Shown here piece after piece: positions 1 through 10,346 of a DNA stretch of 64,000 nucleotides (positions are counted from its first letter, which is position 1; each line of letters starts with the position of its first letter). This stretch comes from Avena insularis. Its lineage: Eukaryota > Streptophyta > Magnoliopsida > Poales > Poaceae. The position numbers were made by a program, and so were the translations under genes. Below the pieces are notes generated by a model. It searched no databases, was not told the origin of the DNA, and was given only the letters and a program-made list of their open reading frames with translations. The stretch is taken from positions 90,689,285 through 90,753,284 of the forward strand of contig CM042694.1 of the NCBI GenBank assembly GCA_023614405.1, written 5' to 3'.

Positions 1-289
1 TCTAATAAATCTCGTATGAATTTAGACTAGGGTGGAAGGGCCTTCCTGTAAAATAGTTTGCACTCTCCAACAAATCGATGGTAATCATGATGCCGAGGGT
101 CCAATCGTAACGTGTGGTGTTACATTTCGTGCCTCCTCGCCATTTTCAACCTATTTGAGGGATGGGCCATCGCGTGACTTAAAATGATGTAGGTAAGATT
201 TGTTTTCAATCCTGACCGAACAACACTGCACTTCTCATTTGTATGTCAGATGGCATCTATTTCGTGCCATATTCCTAGGGTTATTAGAT

Positions 290-992
290 GACAATTATGT
301 CTCTACTTTTTTTTCGGAAAAAGATTCGGATCTATTTCATGAGTTCATAAGAAGTACAAAGTGTCCTAAACATAATAAAAATTACATCGAGGTCTTTGGA
401 CCACCTAACGAATACTATTGCCGCCAGAGCGAGCCGCCGATGCGCCGCTGTCGCCGCTCCATTACCGGAGCCGGCATGTCATTGTTGATGACAGTCGGGA
501 AGTCTTCGTACACGTGCCCCTAAGGACCAGCACCCCAGAGATAAAGTTATCGCCATTGAACCCTTGAATTGATCCGAAACTTGTAACACCAAACCTAAAA
601 CACACGTAGACTGGACGAGATTCAGAACACACGTAGACTGGACGAGATCCACCACTCCATGGAAGCGGCGACCAGACGAATCCCCACCCTCCTCAACGCC
701 AGCAGCAGGATCGTCGCCGACGAGGTGGAAGAGGAGACGGGTATACCTTATTCTTGTCCCACACAACGCCGCCATAGCCACCCTAACGACGATGTCGGAT
801 GACCAAACTCTAACTTTAGGGACCCTTCTACACCGCCGAGCGCAGGTCCGAGGTCTCCACCTCCCGCCGCCGGAGCGGCAAGCAGAGGAGGCGGGGACCC
901 GTCGATGCTCGGTCGCAGACGACGAGGACGAAGTAGATTTTTGGCGGCTGCTAGGGTTTTTACCTTAGCCGCCGACAATTATGTCTCTACTT
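290..992 (-). mobile_element. Non-autonomous LINE/SINE-like retroposon with 19 bp TSD
   Basis: The 19-mer gacaattatgtctctactt occurs at 290-308 and again at 974-992, and it flanks a 665 bp insert (309-973). The insert begins with a T-run on the plus strand, so its A-rich tail lies at the left and the element reads on the minus strand. Its minus-strand 5' part is GC-rich, and its 3' part carries a 'gacctcgatgtaattttt' tail of a kind I recall from Triticeae non-LTR elements. It contains a short tandem repeat, cacacgtagactggacgagat, at about 600-650. No reverse transcriptase is encoded, so it is either 5'-truncated or non-autonomous. It lies about 0.5 kb upstream of the P450 start codon. Confidence 0.75.
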
Positions 993-1419
993 GGAGCCTC
1001 TGCGTCAAATTATAACTTATAATTGCTGAGGTCAGAGTGCTAATCATGATTAGTTGATTACATACACTGATTACAAGGAGATGGCAATGCTTCTCCAACC
1101 TCTGTTTTAATTTGTTGCTCACAGCTTCTACATTTTTTTTTTGAAAGTTGTAATTAGACAGCATCTATTTGGTATCATGTCGTCTACTTGGAATGTCCAT
1201 ATCAACTTATTATTTTTCATTATTGAGACAAAACTATTTGTGTAATGCAGGTGTTTAGACATCAACTGTGACGTCTGAAGCAGCTTGATGAGGACTAGAA
1301 GTGTTTTATGTGAGTATCATCTTAAAATGAGTTTTTTTTTACTCCATGATCACCTCAACTTAGTTTGATGCCAACAAACATGCCGCGCGCCATGACCACA
1401 CACGGGCACAGAGCAGCAG

Positions 1420-1426
1420 ATAAATA
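1420..1426 (+). promoter_or_regulatory. Possible TATA element of the P450 gene
   Basis: An ataaata motif lies about 38 bases before the P450 start codon. The distance would give a very short 5' UTR, so this is only a candidate. The stretch 993-1463 otherwise shows AT-rich sequence without a recognisable gene or repeat. Confidence 0.25.
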
Positions 1427-1463
1427 CGCCAATCATCTTAGTGAAGCTTCCTCCACAGCTAAA

Positions 1464-3064
1464 ATGGAGAATCTCTACCTATACCTCGCCTTGGCTTTGG
1501 CGTCGCTGCTCGTCGTGCTTGTGAGAGGCAGGCGCACGGCGGTGAAAGATTCCCTGCGGCTGCCACCGTCGCCATGGGCTCTACCGATTATTGGCCACCT
1601 GCACCACCTTGCCGGTGCGCTCCCGCACCGCGCTATGCGCGCCCTCTCCCTGCGCCATGGGCCGGTCATGCTGCTCCGTCTCGGCGAGGTGCCCACGCTG
1701 GTGGTAAGCTCTCGCGATGGCGCCCGCGAGGTGATGAAGACGCACGACACGGCGTTCGCGTCGCGGCCGCTGAGCGCCAGCGTCCGCGCGATCAGCAACG
1801 GCGGGCGAGGCATCGTCTTCGCACCGTACGGGGACCGCTGGCGCCAGCTGCGTAAGATCGCCGTCATGGAGCTCCTCACCGCTCGGCAAGTCGTCTCCTT
1901 CCGCGCCGTTCGCGAGGAGGAGGTCGCCTCCATGCTGCGCGGCCTAGCGGCGGCAGCGACCGCCGCACGCCCCGTGGAGATGGGCTCGCGGCTGTCCACC
2001 CTGACGTCCGACACCACGGCACGGATCGCGATGGGCGACCGGTGCAAGGACCGCGACTTGTTCCTCGGCAAGCTCGAACGCTGCATCGAGCTGGTGGCGG
2101 GGTTCAACCCGGTCGACCTGTGGCCGTCGTCGCGGCTCGCCGGCTTGGTCAGCGGTGCCGTGAAGCAGGCAAAGGAGTGCAAGGATACCGTGTACGAGAT
2201 CCTGGACGGTGTGATCCAGGAGCATCTGGCGAGGCTCGGCGACGGGCACGCCGAGGACCTGCTCGACGTGCTGCTGAAAATACAGAAAGACGACGGACTC
2301 CAGTTCCCGGTTGATATGGACGACATCAAAGCCGTCATCTTCGTAAGCTGAATCCTCGTTCTTAATTAGTGTTATATTCAGAATCGATATTAAGAAATCA
2401 TGATATATACTATGTACTTGGCTGCTGGCAGGAAGTTTTCGCCGCGGGCACCGAGACGACGAGCACGACGCTGGAGTGGGTGATCGCAGAGCTGATCAGG
2501 AACCCGAGGGTGATGGAGAAGGCGACTGCGGAGGTGCGCCGAACCTTCGAGGCCGGCGGGGAAGTGGTCGAAGGCAGGCTGGGTGATCTCCCGTACCTGC
2601 AGCTCGTGATCAGGGAGACCTTCCGGCTCCACTCGCCGGTGCCGCTTCTGCTCCCGCGCGAGTGCCGGGAGCCGTGCAAGGTGCTCGGCTACGACGTGCC
2701 GCTAGGCACACAGGTGGTGGTCAACGTCTGGGCGCTCGGCCGCGACGAGCAGTACTGGGACGCGCCGGAGGAGTTCCGGCCGGAGCGGTTCCAGACGACC
2801 GGCGTGACGGTGGACTTCAGGGGCGCCGACTTCGAGCTCCTTCCGTTCGGCGCCGGACGGAGGATGTGCCCCGGCGCTGCATTCGGCCTCACCTTCGTGG
2901 AGTACACGCTCGCCTGCCTACTTCTGCATTTCAACTGGGAGGCATCGCCTGGTTTGGCTGATCCGGCGCAGCTCGACATGACCGAGGCCTTCGGCATGAC
3001 GTCCAGGCGGAAGGCCGACCTCCTGCTGCGGCCCATCCTCCGCGTGCCTGTCCCCAACGCCTAG
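1464..3064 (+). CDS. Cytochrome P450, CYP71 clan (A-type), two exons
   Basis: Exon 1 is 1464-2342, an 89 bp intron is 2343-2431 (gtaagc donor, ggcag acceptor, phase 0), and exon 2 is 2432-3064, giving about 503 residues, normal for plant A-type P450s. In order I see: an N-terminal hydrophobic anchor (residues 3-20) expected to hold it on the ER; a proline-rich hinge PPSPWALPIIGHLHHL; the C-helix WRQLRK; the I-helix oxygen-binding AGTETT just after the intron; the K-helix ETFRLH (ExxR); PERF; and the heme loop FGAGRRMCPG with its cysteine ligand. All catalytic motifs are intact. The ATG at 1464 is preferred over the upstream in-frame ATGs at 1365 and 1380 because it places the hydrophobic anchor at the N terminus. 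Such enzymes oxidise terpenoids, benzoxazinoids or other specialised metabolites with NADPH-P450 reductase; the substrate cannot be read from sequence. No neighbouring biosynthetic gene is visible. Confidence 0.93.
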
Positions 3065-3219
3065 CCGGCCGGCACGCGGCTTCCTGTACTTTGCACACGC
3101 GCGGGACAATAACTTTTTTTTGTATGCACTATCAAATCCATGCATCACATAGCTAATCACGGGCTAAAAAGTATAGTAAATAATTAACACCATAGATGCA
3201 AAAACAAATGCGTGATTGC

Positions 3220-3225
3220 AATAAA
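3220..3225 (+). terminator. Candidate polyadenylation signal of the P450 gene
   Basis: AATAAA lies about 155 bases after the P450 stop codon. The rest of 3065-3321 is AT-rich 3' flank with nothing else recognisable. Confidence 0.4.
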
Positions 3226-3321
3226 ATTCCATACATATAGGCATATAGCACATCTCGTACATTCACGTTAAGCTTCTTTCACTTCGGGATTCACTTAGTA
3301 CATGTAAATCGCGGTAAGACT

Positions 3322-3351
3322 ACTCCCTCCGTTAGAAATATAAGATGTTTT
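3322..3351 (+). mobile_element. Left end of a Stowaway-type MITE, interrupted
   Basis: The string ctccctccgtt followed by aaatataagatgttt is the terminal inverted repeat of the same MITE type that is complete at 40896-41063. The partner end is missing here: the non-LTR element at 3352 and then the Copia-A LTR at 4496 follow instead. Confidence 0.6.
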
Positions 3352-4495
3352 GGCCCGCTCCCGCGAGCGGCAGGTGAACCCTAACTCCTCCAGCCGCCGC
3401 CACCCTCTTCCCTCCTCCTCTCCCTCCCCCGCTGCCATGCGAAGCCCGGGCGCTGGCGGCGACGGAGCCCTTTCTCCCCCCACAGGGTGCTTCGGCGCGG
3501 GCCGGTGAGGGCGCCAGGCTGCGCGAGGGGCATGGCGGCGCGTCGGCCTCGCGGTGGTGGTGGGATCTCTCGGCCTCACGGAGGTGTTTTGGCTGCTCTG
3601 CAGATCTTGGCGGGTTAGGGTGGATGGGATCCGTGGCGTCCTCGGCCGGCCTGTTGCAGTGTGGTGGCGGATTTTACGGGCCCGTCGGGGCCCGACCGGA
3701 CCACCATGGGACTGGTTTGCCTCCGCGGAGGCTTTACGGGTCTGCGGGACATGGACGGACCTATGGAGGACTGGTTTGTCTGCAGCCGCGTCCGGTTGAC
3801 TATCGCCTCCGGCGGTGGAGGAAGTTCCCTCCTGCACGGCCGCGATACCGTGGGCCCTATTTCATTTATACCTATGCTGCGATGTTGCAGACCTCGCGTC
3901 AAATTGCTAGGTGAGACGATGATGACGAAGTCGGGACCGACGTGGCGCATGCTCGTGGGCGACAAGTTTTGGTGGTGGCGAGGCCTCGCCCTTGCGGGTC
4001 TCCTGTGCAACGGCTCGTCCGGGGGTGTGGATAGGCCCTCAGGAGAAATCCTTGTCGGCTCGACCGACACCGACGCGGTGCCGCCCGCGGGTGGCATCTC
4101 CCTTCCTAGAGGGCATCATGGCTTCCCTTCATCCACTCCCCTTTGTGTGCCGGGGGAAACCCTAGGGCCAGTCTCTGGTCTGGGCAGCAGTGGTCGCTTT
4201 CCCTCTTGAGGGTGCTGCTTGGTGCTTGACGAGTCGGGGCTAGGAGCGTGGTGGGCATTCTTCGGAGGGTGCAGCGGTTCCGGTCTTCCTCGTCTAGTCG
4301 ATCCGTCTCCGTCTCCATTCCTTTTTGTTTTTTCCTTGGTTTAGTCCGGGCATGTGTGTGTTGCTGCCCTAGCATCATGTTTCGTGTTGTGTCGTCTTTG
4401 GGCGTTGTGCTGTCTGGCCCAGCAGCAGTCTCACATGTGTGCTTTATTTATAAAGTGGGCGAAAGCCTGTTTCGAGGAGAAATATAAGATGTTTT
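3334..4495 (+). mobile_element. Non-autonomous LINE-like retroposon with 18 bp TSD
   Basis: The 18-mer agaaatataagatgtttt is repeated perfectly at 3334-3351 and 4478-4495, flanking an insert at 3352-4477. The insert starts GC-rich (ccgccgccac-type leader) and ends with 'ctttatttataaagtgggcg' and a 'gtttcgagg' terminus. A related end occurs at 34880-34923, which supports this as a mobile-element 3' end. Several open frames exist, but none shows a reverse transcriptase or endonuclease motif. It is probably a non-autonomous LINE derivative inserted into the Stowaway MITE. Confidence 0.65.
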
Positions 4496-4684
4496 TGTAG
4501 AAAGATAGAATTGAGTGGGATAGGTCACAATCGGTACCTTCCCTGTTATCTCATATATATAGACAAATACAAGATTACAATCTTAACAATAATGGCCTCA
4601 ATCTCCTATAAACGGGAGGCACAAGATATGGTTTAAAGGCTGGTTAATTGCACCGATATCGTAGAGATATTCGGTTGCCTAACA
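4496..4684 (-). repeat. 3' LTR of Copia-A (189 bp)
   Basis: This block is bounded on the plus strand by tgtagaaag and cctaaca, the TG...CA ends expected of an LTR. It is followed by a run of seven C (4685-4691), which on the minus strand is a G-rich polypurine tract directly before the LTR. The Copia RNase H frame then follows on the same strand. The 5' LTR partner is not in the window, because the element is truncated near 20575. Confidence 0.7.
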
Positions 4685-5010
4685 CCCCCCCGCAGTCGCA
4701 GCGGGAGGCTGACGTACGTTGAGACTGGACCGAAAATCCAGAAACAATGGCGATGCTAGTCCCTTGGTGAAGATGTCAGCGAACTGGCACGATGATGGTA
4801 CATGGAGAACACGCACTTGGCCAAGTGCTACTCGATCTCGAACGAAGTGTAGATCAATCTCGATGTACTTGGTGCGCTGATGCTGAACCGGGTTTGTAGA
4901 CATGTAGACAGCGCTAACATTGTGACAAAACATGACGGTAGCCCGAGGGAGAGGTCGGTGGAGCTCCTCCAAGAGTTGGCGGAGCCAAGTAGACTCGGCG
5001 ACAGCGTTGG
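4685..5010 (-). pseudogene. Copia-A RNase H, C-terminal half
   Basis: The minus strand encodes a Copia RNase H C-terminus, with NAVAESTWLRQLLEELHRPL at its start and FADIFTKGL near its end. This is the typical ending of Copia polyproteins. The reading frame continues exactly into the segment at 20313 once the intervening Copia-B (5011-20307) and one TSD copy are removed. The fragment has no start or stop of its own and is a piece of a transposon gene. Confidence 0.85.
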
Positions 5011-6002
5011 TGTTGGAATTTGGGTGTGGGCCTTGGCCCATAGCCTAATACAAATTCTGAAATTCTCTTGGCCCATTCATGCCTAGCAAGGGGTGGCACC
5101 AAAGTTTAGTCCCACCTTGCTAGTTTAGAGGGAGTTGGACCAATATATATATAGTGGAGTGTTTCACTACCTCCTAAAGAGAGTGAAGAGGAGTGGCATA
5201 CACGCGCGCTCCTCCTCCTCTGCCGCCCGCCTCGCCTCGTCACGACGCGGGCGCGCGTCGCGGTTTGCGGTTTGCGGAATTGTGCCTCGGTGCCGATCTT
5301 ATCTTTTTGCTGCTCGGGAAAATTATTGTGTGAGTTATTTTTCTGTCAGCCGTTTCCGGTCTTTCCGAAAACGTGGGCTGTTACTACTCGGACGTGGGTT
5401 ACGCCCCACGTCTTACCCGACCGGCGCCTATATATAAACGACCTTAGGCAAAAACCCTAATACGAGAAAATACACATCATCTCTCTGCCTCCAGAACCTT
5501 GCGCCGCCGCTACACCTTTTCCATCCCCTCTTCCGGCGTGCACCGGACGACGGGACAGTAGGCCTCCGGAACCACCGCCTCTCGTGATCCTATACGGGTG
5601 AGGGGCGATCAGGTTTTTGGGGAGCGCGTCTGCGCGACTACTGACGGCATCACGTCGACCGACCACTTCTTCCCCGACGAGGACTTCTTCCCGGACATCA
5701 GCAACCTCTACATCGACGCCATGGCTGACGACACTGGTGTCAACGCGCACCTCAACCCCAACCTGAACGCGAAGCCGATTCCTCCTCCAGCACCGTACGT
5801 AATCTGTTTCTATCTAGTTCAGTTTCTGTTGCAGTTTCTTGTACTAGTTGGAATAGATGTGATCTGTTTATTCTGGTTGAATATGATCTGTTCGTCTATT
5901 TTGCTAGTATACATGATTAGATTAATTCCAGCACTTATAGTCATGATTTATTATTACTTATTTCGGATTAAATATTATGGTAATTTGCTTATATTTTCAA
6001 CA
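5011..6002 (+). repeat. 5' LTR of Copia-B (992 bp)
   Basis: It aligns along its length with 19364-20307. A TATATAAA box at 5431-5438 probably drives transcription. An ATG in good context (gacgccatggc, at 5721) opens a short frame, MADDTGVNAHLNPN..., that stays open through the LTR end into gag. Compared with the 3' LTR it has an additional GC-rich block near 5245-5275 and an additional segment near 5350-5385, plus roughly a dozen substitutions. Confidence 0.9.
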
Positions 6003-6735
6003 ATCCAAAAACCTGATCGTAGGCAACTGAATTCAACTGGTTTAGCCGCGGCTACAAGGCCGCCTCCTTTTGACGGTGTCAATTATAAGAGATGGCGCAC
6101 GAGAGCAGTTCTATGGTTGAAAAACCTAGGCTGCTATAGCGCCACTCTTGGCAAACCTGAGGGAGACCTTTCTCCTATTCAGGAGGAAGCGTTTCAGAAA
6201 GTCGACACCATGTTTATGGGGGCTTTGTTCAATATTCTTGGTGACAACATTGTTAACACCTATATGTCATTTGATAATAGCAAGGATGCGTGGGATGCAC
6301 TGGACGCCAAGTTTGGTGTTTCGGATGCTGGCACTGAACTGTATATCATGGAGCAATTCTATGACTACAAGATGACTGATGACCGTCCCATCGTGGATCA
6401 GGCTCATGAGATACAGTCCCTTGCCAAAGAACTCGAGCAGTTCAAGTGTAACTTACCGGACAAGTTCGTGGCCGGAGGCATTATTGCTAAGCTTCCTCCT
6501 TCTTGAAGGAATTTTGCTACCTCTCTGAAACATAAGAGACAGGAGTTTTCTGTTTCGGATCTCATCGGATCTCTTCATGTTGAAGAAAAGGCGAGAGCAA
6601 AAGATACACGTCCTCGAGGCTTTGATAGAAGTTCTAGCGCACATGTAGTGCAGAAAAACAACTTCCAGTCCCACAAGTTCAAGAATAAGAACAGGTCTGA
6701 TGGCAAAGGAAAGTTTGATGGCAAAAACAAGGCCG
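5721..6735 (+). pseudogene. Copia-B gag, probably starting inside the LTR; broken
   Basis: The gag core begins near 6024 (LNSTGLAAATRPPPFDG...), with a UBN2-type domain to about 6500. The frame is open from an LTR-encoded ATG at 5721. A GTACGT donor at 5795 and an ATCGTAG acceptor ending at 6022 would remove 228 nt (76 codons) in frame and join an N-terminal exon to gag across the LTR boundary. That splicing is inferred. At 6504-6506 a TGA replaces what I would expect to be a tryptophan codon (TGG). The same frame then continues to about 6740, where it is lost by frameshift. Confidence 0.7.
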
Positions 6736-7541
6736 CAGACTACCAACTTCAAGAAGACTGAGTATAAGAAGAAAGGATCCTGCCATGTCTGTGGTGATCC
6801 TAATCATTGGGCTCCTAGCTGCCCCAATCGCTTTGACAAGCGTCCACATGGAAATAGTGTCAAGTCCGCTAATGTTGTTCTTGGTGATATTGAGATGAAG
6901 GATGCTGGGTACGGTATATTTCCCACTGTTCTTTCAGTTTGTAATTCACCTGATTGGTGGATAGACACTGGTGCAAATGTACATGTATGTGCTGATATTT
7001 CCATGTTCTCTTCTTATCAGGTCGAACGGGCTGGCTCCGTGCTGATGGGAAACGGCTCACGTGCTTCTGTTCAAGGTGTTGGTACGGTGGATCTGAAGTT
7101 TACTTGGGAAGATCGTCTGGTGAAGAATGTGCAGACGTTCCCTCAATCAATAAGAATCTCGTCGGATCTCTTACGTGTCGAGATGGTTTTAAGTTTGTCT
7201 TTGAGTCCAATAATGTTGTATTTTCTATGTGTGGACAATTTGTTGGAAAAGGTTATGAGTGCGGAGGCTTGTTCCGCTTATCTTTGTCAGACTTATGTAC
7301 TCAAGTTATTAATCATGTTTGCAATGATAGTGAATCCAATATTTGGCATTCACGACTTTGTCATATTAATTTTGGGTGCATGACGCGGCTTGCCGATATG
7401 AATTTAATTCCGAAATTTACTACTGTCAAAAGTTCCAAGTGTCAAGTATGTGTGCAAGCTAAGCAACCTCGCAAGTCTCACAAGACTGCCGAGGTACGAG
7501 ATTTGGCACCACTTGGAACTAATACATTCAGATCTTTGTGA
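6700..7541 (+). pseudogene. Copia-B zinc knuckle, protease and pre-integrase, frameshifted
   Basis: A CCHC zinc knuckle CHVCGDPNHWAPSC is encoded at 6781-6822. The aspartic protease motif WWIDTGANVHVC starts near 6955, with its catalytic D in IDTGA at 6961-6975. Near 7130 the frame shifts, and the GAG-pre-integrase region (IWHSRLCHINFGCMTRLADM) continues in another frame to about 7500. There it shifts again into the integrase frame. Both shifts fall inside conserved Copia sequence, so these are defects and not programmed events. Confidence 0.8.
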
Positions 7542-8349
7542 GATGAATGGTGAGTTGACAAAAGGTGGAAAGCGATATTTCATGACTTTAATTGATGATT
7601 CCACTCGATACTTTTATGTGTATCTTCTGAAATCTAAAGATGAAGCTTTTAATCACTTCAAAATCTATAAAGCTGAATCAGAAAACCAACTTGATCGAAA
7701 GATTAAGCGACTTCGGTCTGATCGTGGTGGAGAGTATTTTTCCAACGAATTTGATTCTTTTTGTGCGGAGCATGGTATTATCCATGAGAGGACGCCTCCC
7801 TACTCACCTCAGTCAAATGGGGTGGCCGAAAGAAAGAACCGTACTCTAACTGATTTGGTTAACGCCATGTTAGATACATCAGGTCTATCCAAGGAATGGT
7901 GGGGGGAGGCGATAAAGACTGCGTGTCATGTCCTAAACCGTGTTCCCAAAAAGAACAAAACCATTACTCCATTTGAGGAATGGGAAAGGAAAAGGCTGAA
8001 ACTCTCCTACTTACGAACTTGGGGTTGTTTGGCGAAAGTGAATGTGCCGATACCCAAGAAGCGCAAGCTTGGACCAAAAACCGTGGATTGTGTCTTTCTG
8101 GGATATGCATTTCATAGCATTGGCTATAGATTTTTGATAGTGAAATCTCAGGTATCTGACATGCATGTTGGTACAATCATGGAGTCGAATGATGCGACTT
8201 TCTTTGAAGACATCTTTCCCATGAAAGATTTGTCTAGTTCATCAAATCAGGAGATGCCTAGTTTATCTAGTCAAGAATTAATCACAATTCCTGAACCCAC
8301 CATTTCGATAGAACACCCTGATAATCCTGTGGAGGATAACAGTGAAGCT
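7450..8349 (+). pseudogene. Copia-B integrase core
   Basis: An open frame carries the integrase core. TLIDDSTRYFYVYLLKSKDE holds the first catalytic D, LRSDRGGEYFSNEF the second, and PYSPQSNGVAERKNRTL the catalytic E, followed by the usual YLRTWGCLAKV and CVFLGYAFHS region. The domain itself looks intact. Coding is cut at 8354, where the Angela-like LTR begins, and resumes at 17185. Confidence 0.88.
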
Positions 8350-8354
8350 CCTAC

Positions 8355-10199
8355 TGTAGGGGTTCGTAGCATGGAAAACAAAAATTTTCTATCGCATACA
8401 AACAAACAAGCCAAGATCTATCTACTAGATTGTAGCAACGAGTCGATGGAATAACTCACCCTCGAAGATTCCAAAGTGTTTAACGAGAGCGATTCTCGTG
8501 GGTGATGTAGTTACTCTTTCCGATCTCAAGATCGCGTGAGCGATCCTTCGGCGCTGCGTTCCATGGCGCTCCCTTGATCGGTCACTGCGTTCGATTTTCG
8601 ACGAAGACCTTCCTCTCCCTTGTTCCAAAGAAGGCGGAGGTTGTAGCACTCTCCTCGCGATTCAAGAAGACAACGGCGTGGTCAGGAGGTAGAGGGAGAT
8701 CCCAGGGCCGCCTTAAGCCGGTTGCAGTATGGTGGAGCTTATGAGAGAGGCTATTAGTGGTCTAGTAATTAGACACACCAATTAGAGGGCTCTAAACCAA
8801 TTAGAAGGCTCTAAACAAACAGCTCTAAGGGGTCTAGGTCTAGTTTCTAGTTTAGAGGATAGGAACTTGTGTGTCTCTAGAGGGAGGCCCTGCCCCTCCT
8901 TTATAGGTGGGAGGCTGGCTGGCGCCAGGAGGAGGAGTCCCTCCCCAACTCGGCCTAGGGCTGGCCGGCTTGGGAGGAGGACTCCTCCCCAAGTCGATTT
9001 CAACTTCTCCTCTTTCCGAAAGCTGGCGGTTTGACTTTTTCCAATTTAGGAATTAAATAAACCCTTTATTTTGGACAGCGAGAACACTTAGTACATGATG
9101 CAATCATTCCATCTTGCAATGACACATTCATGTACCCCTTCCCCGGAGTGGGACATTCCGGACCTTCTAGAATGTTACCGATGAAAACACGGAACCATTC
9201 CCCAACTCGAAATGGGACTTTCCTTATATGAATCTTATTCTCCGGACCATTCCGGATCACCTCGTGATATCCGGATCCCATCCGAGACTCGAACAACATT
9301 CGGTCTCTTTCTCATAATACCATAACTACTCAAACAACGTCGAATCCTTAAGTGTGTCTCCCTACGGTTCGTGAATTATGCGGACATGATCGAGACACTT
9401 CTCGAACAATAACCAATAGGAATCTGGAAATTCATATGGCTCCCACATATTTCTCGATTACTTTGCGATCGAATGAACCACTTACATACGATACCAATTT
9501 CCCTTTGTCTCACGATATGTTACTTATCCGAGGTCATGATCGTCGGTATCTCGCATACCTAGTTCAACCTCGTTCTTGATAAGTACTCTTTTCTCGTTCC
9601 GTGATATGTGATCCCTTGTGACCAAGTCACATGCTTGCAAGCTAATTGGATGACATTTCACCGAGAGCCAGAGAATATCTATCCGTCATGTGGATGGACA
9701 AATCCCACTCTTGATCCATGTGTTTCAACCAATACTTTCCGAACACCCAATGCCACTTTTATAGCCACCACATTACGGTGTGGTGTTTGATGACATCAAA
9801 GCATCCATCCAGTAAAGGCAATATGCATGATCTCATGGTCGAAGGAATTAGGTTACTATGTATCGTAAAGCATATAGCAATTGAACTATTGAAATGACTT
9901 GATCTTTATGCTACGCTTGTCTATAGGAGTATGTCCACCATATCATTCTCCTAACGATATGATCTTGTTGTTGATAACATCTCAATGTTCATGACAAAGA
10001 AACCACATCATCAATCAACCAACAAGCTAGTGAAGTATAGAGGCCATACTAGGGACTTCAAATTAAGTTTACAAATCACACAAGTATTAATGGTTTCCTT
10101 GTTAATACTATTATAGCATGAATGTAAACATTTATCATAAACACAAAGATATATAATAATAACTACATTTATTATTACCTCTAGGGCATATCTCCAACA
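8355..10199 (-). repeat. 3' LTR of the Angela-like element (1845 bp)
   Basis: Near-identical to 15325-17179. Many differences between the pair are one- or two-base indels beside CG or CGG sequences (for example near 8515-8610 and 9150-9245), with fewer plain substitutions. Confidence 0.92.
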
Positions 10200-10346
10200 G
10201 TCTCCCACTTGCACTAGAGTCATCTAATCTAGATTACATGGTAATATACCGAACACCCATGGCAGTTTGGTGTTGGTCATGTTTTGCCCTTGGAGAGGTT
10301 TAGTCAGCGGATCCGCCACATTCAGATCTGTGTACTTTGCAAATCT

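Noticed and set aside
1475..2338. Long minus-strand open frame (287 codons) inside the P450 first exon
   Set aside because: It is the antisense shadow of a GC-rich coding exon; it has no domain, and the plus strand carries all P450 motifs.
3295..4209. Several open frames of 100-180 codons on both strands
   Set aside because: They lie inside the non-LTR insertion with its 18 bp TSD, are arginine/proline-rich low-complexity, and show no family motif.
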